Shown here piece after piece: positions 6,719-13,526 of a stretch of 22,227 nucleotides of DNA. Source of the DNA: an uncultured Desulfobacterales bacterium (GTDB lineage Bacteria > Desulfobacterota > Desulfobacteria > Desulfobacterales > G020354645); NCBI GenBank assembly GCA_947259865.1, contig CAMYNZ010000026.1:1-22227 (forward strand), given 5' to 3'. Under the pieces are notes generated by a model. It searched no databases. It was not told the DNA's origin and saw only the letters and a program-made list of their open reading frames with translations. The position numbers were made by a program, and so were the translations under genes. Each line of letters starts with the position of its first letter. The stretch's first letter is position 1.

Positions 6719-7501
6719 CTAGGTTGATTTCTCAATTTTCAGCTCCAATGAATCCGCCAGCATCTGATAGCGTCTGTCGAGGGGATCGAGTTCCAGCGCC
6801 CTGTAGGCATCGTTCAGGGCTTTCTGAAATAAACCCTTTTGGGATAAACTGACACTGCGGTAGTAATAAGCAAATGCCAGGTTTGGATTTATATCCGTTG
6901 CCGACGTAAAATCTGCGATTGCCCCATCCAAATCTCCCAATTTTAATTTAGAAATTGCCCGATTAAGGAAAGCATCCGGCTCGCGAGGGTTCAGGCCGAT
7001 TGTTTCGGTAAAATCCTTGATGGCGCCATGATCATCACCGGTCTTCATCCTGGCAAAACCGCGATTGAAATAGGTCTCTTCACGCTTGGGGTTTAACGCC
7101 AGCGCTTTATCGTAATCAGCGATAGCCTTTTTATAGTCACCATTACCGGCATGGCATTGTCCCCGGTGGCTGTAAGCAATTTCGTCATCCGGTCGTATAT
7201 TCAGGACCCTGCTATAATCCGCAATGGCGTGTTCAACGTCACCCTTGTTTGCCCAGGCATTGCCCCGGTTTAGGTAAGCCAGGCAGAGGTCAGGATTATG
7301 TCGTAATGCTTGATCAAAATAATCAATCGCCCTGTCAAAATCACCTTTACCGCTTAAGGCCAACCCGAGGTAATTTAGAACTTCATCGTCGGCCGGGGTT
7401 GACTCCAGCACCCTGGAAAATATTTCAATGGCCCCATCGAAGCGCCCGGCCACTAGACAATCGCATCCTTCCTTAATTTTTTTTTCCCTATCGTGTTGCA
7501 T
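6719..7501 (-). CDS. tetratricopeptide-repeat protein (about seven TPRs)
   Basis: This 260-residue protein consists almost wholly of TPR units, each 34 residues with the pattern A-x-x-(N/H)RGxxxxxxGD...AIxDxxxALxxNP. I count seven, ending with AYRALELDPLDRRYQML. TPRs are protein-binding scaffolds; no catalytic domain or signal peptide is present, so it is probably cytoplasmic. ATG 7501 is chosen over ATG 7576 because the first TPR starts just after it, and the extra 25 codons upstream cover repeat-like intergenic DNA. No Shine-Dalgarno is visible, but TATAAT lies at 7513-7508 on this strand, placing a predicted transcript start at the ATG. Its partner is unknown; the repeats around it argue against a tight operon with the neighbouring hydrolase. 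Confidence 0.85.
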   Translation of the reverse strand: MQHDREKKIKEGCDCLVAGRFDGAIEIFSRVLESTPADDEVLNYLGLALSGKGDFDRAIDYFDQALRHNPDLCLAYLNRGNAWANKGDVEHAIADYSRVLNIRPDDEIAYSHRGQCHAGNGDYKKAIADYDKALALNPKREETYFNRGFARMKTGDDHGAIKDFTETIGLNPREPDAFLNRAISKLKLGDLDGAIADFTSATDINPNLAFAYYYRSVSLSQKGLFQKALNDAYRALELDPLDRRYQMLADSLELKIEKST

Positions 7502-7600
7502 GGATTTATTATAGCAATAAGTTGGCCGGTTTGTCCCGCTTATAGCGGGATTAAGCCCGTAAGAAAAGGATTTCATCCGAATTTTAACCGGCTAACGGGC

Positions 7601-7720
7601 CAACGGGCTCAACGGGCTAACCTATTTTCCGCGTGCGCATCCTTTTAAAGAGGCTTGTAATTCGCCAACGCACTCTCGCGGATATTTGGGCCTTAGACGG
7701 GATTTTAAAACCACTTCTCG
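7601..7720 (-). repeat. 3'-end repeat, copy B (after the alpha/beta hydrolase gene)
   Basis: On the minus strand, 2 bases after the hydrolase TAA, the sequence reads CACGAGAAGTGGTTTTAAAA, then GTCTAAGGCCCAAATA, TCCGCGAGAG-TGCGTTGGCGAATTAC, ending at GTTGAGCCCGTTG (7615-7603). It matches copy A and shares ACGAGAAGTGGTTT with copy C. CCGGTT near 7525 and AACCGG near 7586 form an additional inverted repeat beside it. Confidence 0.6.
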
Positions 7721-7722
7721 TG

Positions 7723-8541
7723 TTATAGAATTCCGCTTGCCTCCAAAAACTGCTGAATATCAAACCAGTAAATGCTCGGATCGGGCGGCAGATCATTATG
7801 ACCGGCTGGATAAGTGATTATTTTTCCGTTTCGAGCGGCGCTATTCAACGCCAGGCCGTGTGCATAAGGAATGATTTCATCGTTTTTTCCATGGATAATG
7901 AGAACCGGTTTTTTGTATTGTCTCACAAGGCTGAGATTATCAAATGGATCTCGAACCAGAAAATCGGGCACAAAGTATCTGGAAGCAAACGATCGGACAC
8001 TCGTAAAGCTTGATTGAAGTATGAGCGCCGCTGATGGTCTCCGGGCAGCCAGGACGCATGCGGCACCACCGCCGACAGACCGGCCAAAAAAAACTAGGCG
8101 ATGGGGATCCACGTCTTTGCGGGCCGCAAGCATGTCATAGGCTTCGGTAAAAGTGCGGCCGATGCTTGTTTGCGAAGGTCTTCCTTCAGAGCGTCCGTAG
8201 CCGGGGTATTCGACAAGCAGTACGGCCAATCCCATCTGCGTTAACGGCCTCAATTCTTCCGGTAAGAAATCGATTAACTCTGCATTGCCATGGGCAAAAA
8301 TAACGGCCGGTGCCGGACGGTTTAACTGCTTGCGGGCCGGCAGTAAAAGCCATGTTTCGACTTTTCCGTGGCGGGTCGTTATCCATATTTTCTCCAGCCC
8401 GGCAATTTCTTTCGATAATCCCGCTGCAGACCCGATCTGGAATCTTGGGAAAATAATCTGCCGCTGCATGATAAACACAAAGCCACAGAATATCACATAA
8501 GCCAAAAGACCCCAGATAGCAAATTTGACCAATGGATGCAT
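7723..8541 (-). CDS. membrane-anchored alpha/beta hydrolase, BEM46/ABHD13-like
   Basis: An N-terminal transmembrane helix (about residues 7-27) anchors an alpha/beta hydrolase with the features of the BEM46/ABHD13 group: oxyanion HGNAE, EYPGYGRSEG, nucleophile elbow GRSVGG, acid in HGKNDEIIP, and catalytic His in PAGHND (S157, D223, H250 counted from the ATG at 8547). Substrates of this group are mostly unknown; esterase or thioesterase activity is plausible. Two ATGs compete. AAGG at 8554-8551 lies 3 bases before ATG 8547 but 9 bases before ATG 8541, which therefore looks better; the difference is two residues. Repeat copy B follows its stop. A possible promoter lies about 60-85 bases upstream. 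Confidence 0.83.
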   Translation of the reverse strand: MHPLVKFAIWGLLAYVIFCGFVFIMQRQIIFPRFQIGSAAGLSKEIAGLEKIWITTRHGKVETWLLLPARKQLNRPAPAVIFAHGNAELIDFLPEELRPLTQMGLAVLLVEYPGYGRSEGRPSQTSIGRTFTEAYDMLAARKDVDPHRLVFFGRSVGGGAACVLAARRPSAALILQSSFTSVRSFASRYFVPDFLVRDPFDNLSLVRQYKKPVLIIHGKNDEIIPYAHGLALNSAARNGKIITYPAGHNDLPPDPSIYWFDIQQFLEASGIL

Positions 8542-8598
8542 TGGCATAAACCTTGTTCTTTGGCGGATTAAAAAACTCCCCGACCCCTCAATTCGATT

Positions 8599-8626
8599 AT
8601 ATTATCAGACTTAATATAAACATCAA
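8599..8626 (-). promoter_or_regulatory. candidate promoter of the BEM46-like hydrolase gene
   Basis: On the minus strand TTGATG (8626-8621), a 16-base spacer and TAATAT (8604-8599) precede the gene. TATAAT at 8601-8596 is an alternative -10 with a long 19-base spacer. Both boxes are partial matches, so this is tentative. Nothing else was found in the 300-base gap up to the transporter gene. Confidence 0.35.
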
Positions 8627-8844
8627 GAACAGAAGTGTTGATGTGAAAGAAACCGGCTCGGAAGTTTGAGATAGCCAGGATTTAAAACTGAACCTTTACA
8701 TTCAACATAGACAACCAGTGCATCATCTGATATTAAATAAAATTGATCTGTTACAACCCGAACGCAGTTAACCCCCATTGAGCGAAAGTCGACGGATATA
8801 TACGAGTAGGGACGCACAAACTCTTGGCTTGGGAGATGTGAAAG

Positions 8845-10089
8845 ATGATCATTCAAAGCATTGCAGGTCTAATCGTTTTTGCGGCATTTGCCTGGGTTGT
8901 CAGCGAGAATCGAAAACGCATCAACGTGAAGATTGTCCTGATCGGAATCGGGTTGCAATTGGTGGTCGGTTTTGTTCTTTTGAAACTGCCAATGTTCCGA
9001 GAGTTTTTTCTTTATTTGAATCGCCTCGTTTTATCATTGGAGGAATCCACGGCCGCCGGTACCTCTTTTGTATTCGGCTATCTTGGCGGTGGTCCCCTCC
9101 CTTTTGAAGAAAAATATCCCGGCGCCAGCTTTATTTTAGCTTTCCGGGGCCTGCCCCTCATTCTTTTAATGAGTGCATTGTCGGCACTGTTGTTTTATTG
9201 GAAAATTCTGCCACTGGTTGTCAGGACCTTTTCACTGGTTCTTCAGAAAACAATGGGCGTGGGGGGTGCGGAAGGCGTGGGTGTATCAGCCAATATATTT
9301 GTCGGTATGGTGGAAGCTCCGCTTTTTATCCGGCCCTATTTACAATTCATTACTCGCAGCGAACTTTTCACGATCATGACCTGCGGCATGGCAACTATTG
9401 CCGGAACAGTAATGGTACTTTATGCCAGTATATTGAGCAAAGCAATTCCGGACGTTATGGGACATATCCTTACGGCATCAATTATCAGTGTTCCGGCTGC
9501 CATCACCATTTCAAAAATTATGGTCCCCGAAACCGGTGAACTGACCTCGGGGGAAATGGTATCGCCGGAAGCGGCTACCAGTTCAATGGATGCTGTCACC
9601 AAGGGAACCTTGCAGGGAGTAAAACTTCTGTTCAACATTCTTGCCATGCTGGTGGTTCTTGTGGCGTTGGTTCATCTTGCTAACCTCATCCTGGGGTTGC
9701 TGCCGAGTATACACAACCAGCCGGTGACCCTGCAAAGGATTATGGGATTGGTTATGGCGCCGATAGTGTGGTTAATGGGTGTTCCCTGGAGTGAGGCCAC
9801 CACGGCCGGCGCGCTTATGGGAACCAAGACCGTTCTCAATGAATTCATCGCTTATTTGGACATGAGCCGTCTGGCTGACGGTTCCCTAAGTCCTCGCAGC
9901 ATGTTGATTTTGACATACGCCATGTGTGGGTTTGCAAATCCCGGCAGCCTGGGCATCATGATCGGTGGTATGGGCACCATGGCTCCGGAGCGACGCGATG
10001 AAATCGTATCCCTGGGTTTTCGTTCGATCATTGCAGGAACGCTGGCAACCAGCATGACCGGAGCCGTTGTTGGGATTATCGGGATATGA
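8845..10089 (+). CDS. nupC: concentrative nucleoside transporter, NupC/CNT family
   Basis: This 414-residue inner-membrane protein matches CNT symporters, which import nucleosides with H+ or Na+. Order of features: three N-terminal helices, the linker GTSFVFGYLGGGPLPFEE, the gate-like FRGLPLILLMSAL, the first core motif MGVGGAEGVGVSANIFVGMVEAP, GTVMVLYASIL, the second core segment VPWSEATTAGALMGTKTVLNEFIAYL, and the ending MCGFANPGSLGIMIGGMGTMAP. The Q/E-rich substrate motifs G-x-x-x-Q/E-A-P are present as GMVEAP. GGGAGA lies 8 bases before ATG 8845. It appears monocistronic; the downstream hairpin at 10118-10141 resembles the stem of the 3'-end repeats. Nucleoside specificity cannot be told. 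Confidence 0.9.
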   Translation: MIIQSIAGLIVFAAFAWVVSENRKRINVKIVLIGIGLQLVVGFVLLKLPMFREFFLYLNRLVLSLEESTAAGTSFVFGYLGGGPLPFEEKYPGASFILAFRGLPLILLMSALSALLFYWKILPLVVRTFSLVLQKTMGVGGAEGVGVSANIFVGMVEAPLFIRPYLQFITRSELFTIMTCGMATIAGTVMVLYASILSKAIPDVMGHILTASIISVPAAITISKIMVPETGELTSGEMVSPEAATSSMDAVTKGTLQGVKLLFNILAMLVVLVALVHLANLILGLLPSIHNQPVTLQRIMGLVMAPIVWLMGVPWSEATTAGALMGTKTVLNEFIAYLDMSRLADGSLSPRSMLILTYAMCGFANPGSLGIMIGGMGTMAPERRDEIVSLGFRSIIAGTLATSMTGAVVGIIGI

Positions 10090-10117
10090 GATTTATTGGC
10101 CTTGGCCTGAATACCCT

Positions 10118-10141
10118 GTCCGCCATAGTTCTTTGGCGGAC
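10118..10141 (+). repeat. hairpin after nupC, related to the 3'-end repeat stem
   Basis: GTCCGCCA (10118-10125) pairs with TGGCGGAC (10134-10141), an 8-bp stem with an 8-base loop. It closely resembles the GTCCGCCAGAG-ATCTTTGGCGAA stem of repeat copy A. GTTCTTTGGCGGA also occurs at 8555-8567. No T-tract follows. Confidence 0.5.
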
Positions 10142-10221
10142 TGCGGGGAGCTTCATTTACCCAAAAATGAGATAGTCATTTGTTTTGAAACGGCCGGGGA
10201 GCGCAAGGCGTCAATACAGGC

Positions 10222-10250
10222 TTGACACATTACTAAAAAATCCCTACTAT
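10222..10250 (+). promoter_or_regulatory. sigma70-type promoter of the desulforedoxin-like gene
   Basis: TTGACA (10222-10227), a 17-base spacer and TACTAT (10245-10250) lie 37 bases before the ATG at 10288. The perfect -35 and ideal spacing make this one of the best promoters in the window. Confidence 0.65.
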
Positions 10251-10287
10251 CCAGAGTAATTGTTTAACGATCAATTTGGAGGCCCTG

Positions 10288-10491
10288 ATGGCAAAAAAAG
10301 AATATGAGTGCAAAAACTGCGGGAATAAGGTCGAACAGGAAGCACAAGAAGCTGACGCCCCGGAGTGCTGTGATAAGCCCATGCAAGAAGCCGAACCGTT
10401 GCCGGTATGCGAAGTCAGTGAAACTGCAGAACACTCCCGAGCGGATAATTTTGGCGAGCCCTGCGATGACGGCCGAACCGGCAAGATCTGA
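10288..10491 (+). CDS. small desulforedoxin-like metal-binding protein
   Basis: This 67-residue protein carries C8-x2-C11 and an adjacent pair C27-C28 in the pattern YECKNCGNKVE ... PECCDKPM. The spacing C-x2-C-x15-CC is that of desulforedoxin and of the N-terminal domain of desulfoferrodoxin, where four Cys bind one iron atom. A zinc ribbon with the same four Cys is the alternative, and two further Cys lie in the tail. Unlike desulforedoxin (36 residues) it has a ~35-residue acidic, hydrophilic C-terminal extension. ATG 10288 is fixed by TTTGGAGG five bases upstream. It has its own promoter, and its neighbours (stress protein, ferritin-like protein) suggest oxygen or metal stress, which is inference. 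Confidence 0.72.
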   Translation: MAKKEYECKNCGNKVEQEAQEADAPECCDKPMQEAEPLPVCEVSETAEHSRADNFGEPCDDGRTGKI

Positions 10492-10698
10492 TCCGGACGA
10501 AGATAACAAGCAGTTTTCGAATCGTATCGTGTTGACTATCAAATATGTGATCGTAATCCTCTGCGCTGGAATTCGAACCTATCCTCATCAAGAACAATCC
10601 CTTTGCGCCCGGCACATCGCTCTGTAACCTGACACGTCTGGTATCCAGTTTTTCCAATCCTATAATCTGCACGCGTCAATCATCCATAGGAGGCGATG

Positions 10699-11124
10699 AT
10701 GTTTAAACTGATTTTAAGCGCCGTGAAGTTTTCACCGGCAAGTCTTTACGCGCTTGAAAAGAGCGCCCAATTGGCCCGGAGCTATGATTCCAAACTTTAC
10801 CTGTTTCACGCTTTGGATTATCGTCTACAAGAGCTTACCACAACAGATCCCCGAATGACGGAAGTCTTTAAGGATACCGAAAAAAAATTTGAAACCCAAG
10901 TTATACCACGGTTGAGGGGCCTTTCCGGCGTTCAATATGAATATCGCCCGGCCGATCCGGCTCTCGAGGTGTGTAAAATTGCGCGTGCCAACAAGGTAGA
11001 TCTCATCGTGTTGGGCTGCCATCAAATTTTAGAAAAAATCGGCCTTGGCCGTGTAGACTATGTTGGCATGACGATTCTGGAAAAAGCACCCTGCCCGATA
11101 ATGCTGGTTCCATTCAACGGTTAA
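10699..11124 (+). CDS. universal stress protein family (UspA-like)
   Basis: This 141-residue single-domain Usp fold has the opening MFKLILSAVKFSPASLYALE, a central IARANKVDLIVLGCHQ, and the closing APCPIMLVPF. In ATP-binding members the loop reads G-x2-G-x9-G-S/T; here it is GCHQILEKIGLGRVDYVGMT, with Q in place of the second Gly and no G-S pair, so ATP binding is doubtful. AGGAGG (10688-10693) is 5 bases before ATG 10699 and only 2 bases before ATG 10696, so 10699 is taken as the start. Usp proteins accumulate in growth arrest or energy stress. It converges on the ferritin-like gene with a 28-base gap. Confidence 0.83.
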   Translation: MFKLILSAVKFSPASLYALEKSAQLARSYDSKLYLFHALDYRLQELTTTDPRMTEVFKDTEKKFETQVIPRLRGLSGVQYEYRPADPALEVCKIARANKVDLIVLGCHQILEKIGLGRVDYVGMTILEKAPCPIMLVPFNG

Positions 11125-11152
11125 TGAGTCAGCACCGGGATCTCGATCACCG

Positions 11153-11656
11153 TTAAAAAGGCCAGAAGCTATTATCATGCCAGATTGCCTCGGTTAGTTG
11201 GCGATCGATTTCAGCCAGAGAATCCAGATGCTGATGCTCCCATTCGGCAAGCCAGCGGTATAGCGCTTTTTCTTCGGGATCTTCAGACGTCTCAGCTCTT
11301 TCAGAATATAGCCGAACGGCATTTTTTTCCATTGCCATTGCAGCCGATATAGCGGCTGCTTCAAACTCTGATGCAGAAATCTGGGCCTTCATATCTTTGG
11401 TTAATATCCCGGCCACTATATTTGGGGTGTGTTTATCATCGTATTTACCGGGTGCGAACGTTTGTGTTTTTTGATAGGTTTTAAATTGATCCGATAAAAT
11501 GTTTATATGCTTGTCTTCTTCAGCGGCCATCATACCAAAAAACTGTTTTACGGCATCGCTTTCGGTTTGGTTGGATATTTTGGAATAAAATGCTTTTCCT
11601 CTTTTTTCCAGCAAAATTGCGTTTTTTAAGATATCAAGAGCGGTGCTTTCGCCCAT
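11153..11656 (-). CDS. ferritin-like/rubrerythrin-type diiron protein without rubredoxin domain
   Basis: This 167-residue four-helix protein has paired diiron signatures: E17 in LLEKRG, E47-DK-H50, E110 in MEKNAVRLY, and E140-HQ-H143 in EWEHQHL. Two ExxH motifs placed about 93 residues apart fit the ferritin-like carboxylate-bridged site of rubrerythrins. The C-terminal rubredoxin domain of classical rubrerythrin is absent; the tail ends in NSFWPF. Such proteins reduce peroxide or handle iron. The desulforedoxin-like protein encoded 660 bases away could in principle supply electrons, but this is inference. GGGAGG stands 6 bases before ATG 11656. Confidence 0.82.
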   Translation of the reverse strand: MGESTALDILKNAILLEKRGKAFYSKISNQTESDAVKQFFGMMAAEEDKHINILSDQFKTYQKTQTFAPGKYDDKHTPNIVAGILTKDMKAQISASEFEAAAISAAMAMEKNAVRLYSERAETSEDPEEKALYRWLAEWEHQHLDSLAEIDRQLTEAIWHDNSFWPF

Positions 11657-12245
11657 GTGAACCTCCCTTCCATCAACTTTTTCAGATCAACATGTGATTA
11701 ATACGCCATCCATGAGGGTGTTCTGGTATTTCTAAAACACCCGTCGTGACCCTATGCGGTTTCAAATTTTAAAGGCCTTAATGGAATTCATATTTCATTC
11801 AAAATTCAGGTGATAGGACACTATAGCCATGCCTGCAAGATTTGGCAACTGTGGATGGGTTAAAAAATAGTGAGGCCCGAATCCGAATGCAGTATAGAAC
11901 CGCTGGATTGGAAGATGTTTAGATTCGGTCGCTACATGAATCATCAGCGACTGCATCGTGCAAACTCATGCAAAAGGGATCCTAGCGAAAGAACAGCGCA
12001 TAAACATTAAGTATCAGACCAACAGTAATACGTGCAGCGTGTATGTAAGCCATATATCGGTTTCCGCCTGTTTTTTCGCAAGGCTCTCTAATGCATTCAA
12101 ACAGTGCACGATTTCGCTGCTGATAATTCATTCCGCTTCCTACTGTTGCGAATTGATCAGTTCATGGATCGAGGTATTTAATTTGAGACAAGATGGTCAT
12201 ACCAATACTTCTGAATACCGAGACTGGAGGGTGGATCGAATGAGT
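11657..12245. other. 589-base stretch without an intact gene
   Basis: Apart from the possible acetyltransferase remnant (11795-11956, minus) I find nothing functional. GGGTGTT (11716-11722) and AACACCC (11736-11742) form a 7-bp inverted repeat without a T-tract. GCGGTTTCAAA...AAAGGCC near 11757-11779 faintly recalls the 3'-end repeats. Open frames of 49-111 codons exist on both strands but lack ribosome sites and family resemblance. Confidence 0.45.
11795..11956 (-). pseudogene. possible remnant of a GNAT-type acetyltransferase (C-terminal end)
   Basis: A 53-codon open frame reads MQSLMIHVATESKHLPIQRF followed by YTAFGFGPHYFLTHPQLPN and a short tail. The segment resembles the end of GNAT acetyltransferases, where a strand is followed by N/H-xx-xQRFY-xxxGF. 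In-frame stops lie directly upstream (TGA four codons before the ATG), and I could not recover the acetyl-CoA-binding Q/RxxGxG/A loop in any frame. It is therefore better read as a decayed gene end than as a complete small protein. The call rests on one motif and is weak. Confidence 0.3.
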
Positions 12246-13229
12246 TCAGGCGTGCGAACTCGCGATATCATTGAAAAGCGGCAGCAGCGCTGATTCATAC
12301 CAGCCCCGCAGCCTGAGCCCGCTGACAAAACCATTGTGGCCGCCCCAACGCTGCGCAACCAGATTGGTTTTGTTGTTTAACTGCAGTTGCTGAAAATCAT
12401 CAAACGGGATTATGGGATCATCTTCGGCAATCAGCAGGGAGACAGGCAGGTCGATATTTTTTAAATCATTGCTGCCGATAGTGTATCCTTTGAAGTAATC
12501 ATCGGTTGAATCCAGATTGCTGTAGCGTTCAATCAATGCATCGGTTATTTGGCGGATCGAGTTCAATGCTAAGGTCTGTGAAAAATCATATCTGTGCGGA
12601 AAAAGGTTTTGTTTCCTTCTCAATGAGCGACGCCATTTTTTTAAAAAATAACTGTGAATATAATAGCTGCTTTCGATTCCATCCGTGGCTTTATTGGGAT
12701 CCAACACAGGACTGATGCTGACAATGTGTTTTAAATTTTCAATCGGGTTCGTCACTGCCCGTCGGGCGATGCGCAGGGCAAAGTTACCCCCCAGTGAAAA
12801 ACCCACCAAAAAGGCCGGATATTGCCTTACCATTTCAGCGGCCTGTTTTACGGCCTGAAAAACCTCTTGCAGCAGGGTTGCATAAAATATGCCCCGGTTG
12901 AGATGATGACTATCACCATGGTCCCGGAAGTTTAATCTGAAAATCGAATACCCATTCTCGTAAAAATAGCGTCCGGTTTGCAGAATATAGGTTGAATTCA
13001 TGCTGCCCTCCCAGCCGTGGAGCAGAATGACGAGACCCCTGGGTGATCGATGGTTTTGCGGTGAAAAAGATCCGAGAAGTCTAGCAGCGCCAACGTCCAA
13101 GATTATCTCTTCAGCGGCTGCAACCATCGGGTTTAACCCCCGGGCCCGAAATTTTACACTGGCCAGAATGGTTTGCACATGGGCATTCCGCAATAACAAC
13201 GCCGGTTTAAATGAATAAGCAGTCAACAT
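12246..13229 (-). CDS. yheT: alpha/beta hydrolase, YheT family
   Basis: This 327-residue cytoplasmic hydrolase follows the YheT/ABHD1-3 pattern: F-KPALLLRNAHVQTIL at the N-terminus, LLHGWEGSMNSTYI, the family-typical NFRDHGDSHHLNRG, nucleophile elbow GFSLGG (S145), acid in AEDDPIIP (D270/D271), and His in RWGGHNGF (H298). YheT is a conserved putative carboxylesterase of unknown physiological substrate; eukaryotic relatives act on lipids. Its start overlaps the end of the upstream small gene by 7 bases, so it is the last gene of the four-gene minus-strand unit starting with the secreted isoaspartyl methyltransferase. Confidence 0.85.
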   Translation of the reverse strand: MLTAYSFKPALLLRNAHVQTILASVKFRARGLNPMVAAAEEIILDVGAARLLGSFSPQNHRSPRGLVILLHGWEGSMNSTYILQTGRYFYENGYSIFRLNFRDHGDSHHLNRGIFYATLLQEVFQAVKQAAEMVRQYPAFLVGFSLGGNFALRIARRAVTNPIENLKHIVSISPVLDPNKATDGIESSYYIHSYFLKKWRRSLRRKQNLFPHRYDFSQTLALNSIRQITDALIERYSNLDSTDDYFKGYTIGSNDLKNIDLPVSLLIAEDDPIIPFDDFQQLQLNNKTNLVAQRWGGHNGFVSGLRLRGWYESALLPLFNDIASSHA

Positions 13230-13513
13230 GGCTCGGTTGATGAAAAATTATCCCGTTTGCTTTTTTTTGTGACGGCCTTTTTAAATTGGTTATAAAATAT
13301 GAGTTGCCAGGTCCATTTTTGGAGGTCATGCCGTATGATATACTGGGCCTGGTCATCTCCGATGACCTTAAAATACCGATGGTCAGGCGCAAGCCATCGA
13401 TCGATCACTCGAACAACGTCTACTTTTCTTTCTCCCAACCAGATCCGGCGCGGGGTTTCTTCACCACGGTATCCGGCGTAGCATTTTACCTTGAGGATAA
13501 AAGGATTTTCCAA
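13223..13513 (-). CDS. small conserved hypothetical protein (96 residues)
   Basis: I do not recognise a named family. The translation has an ordered, domain-like look: ILKVKCYAGYRGEETPRRIW, LGERKVDVVRVIDRWLAPDH, RYFKVIGDDQAQYIIRHD and a WQLIFY strand, suggesting a small beta-rich fold, then a basic hydrophilic tail. No signal peptide or membrane segment. The start appears to be TTG 13513, since no ATG occurs later in the conserved part; CGAGAT about 10 bases upstream is a weak ribosome site. It lies 13 bases after the membrane protein's stop and overlaps the yheT-like start by 7 bases, so it is translated within an operon. This strict packing supports a real gene. Confidence 0.68.
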   Translation of the reverse strand: MENPFILKVKCYAGYRGEETPRRIWLGERKVDVVRVIDRWLAPDHRYFKVIGDDQAQYIIRHDLQKWTWQLIFYNQFKKAVTKKSKRDNFSSTEPC

Positions 13514-13526
13514 ATTTATTATCTCG

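Noticed and set aside
7501..7576. N-terminal extension of the TPR protein to ATG 7576
   Set aside because: The added codons cover an intergenic hairpin (CCCGCT-tat-AGCGGG) duplicated at 6592-6606, so they are unlikely to be coding.
8623..8856. 77-codon minus-strand frame between the hydrolase and nupC
   Set aside because: It overlaps the nupC start antisense, has no ribosome site and resembles nothing known.
10415..10672. 85-codon minus-strand frame antisense to the desulforedoxin-like gene
   Set aside because: Overlaps a well supported small gene and lacks domain-like composition.
11958..12293. 111-codon plus-strand frame, and a 49-codon minus-strand frame in the same region
   Set aside because: Neither has a ribosome site or family resemblance; the plus frame runs into the end of the yheT-like gene antisense.
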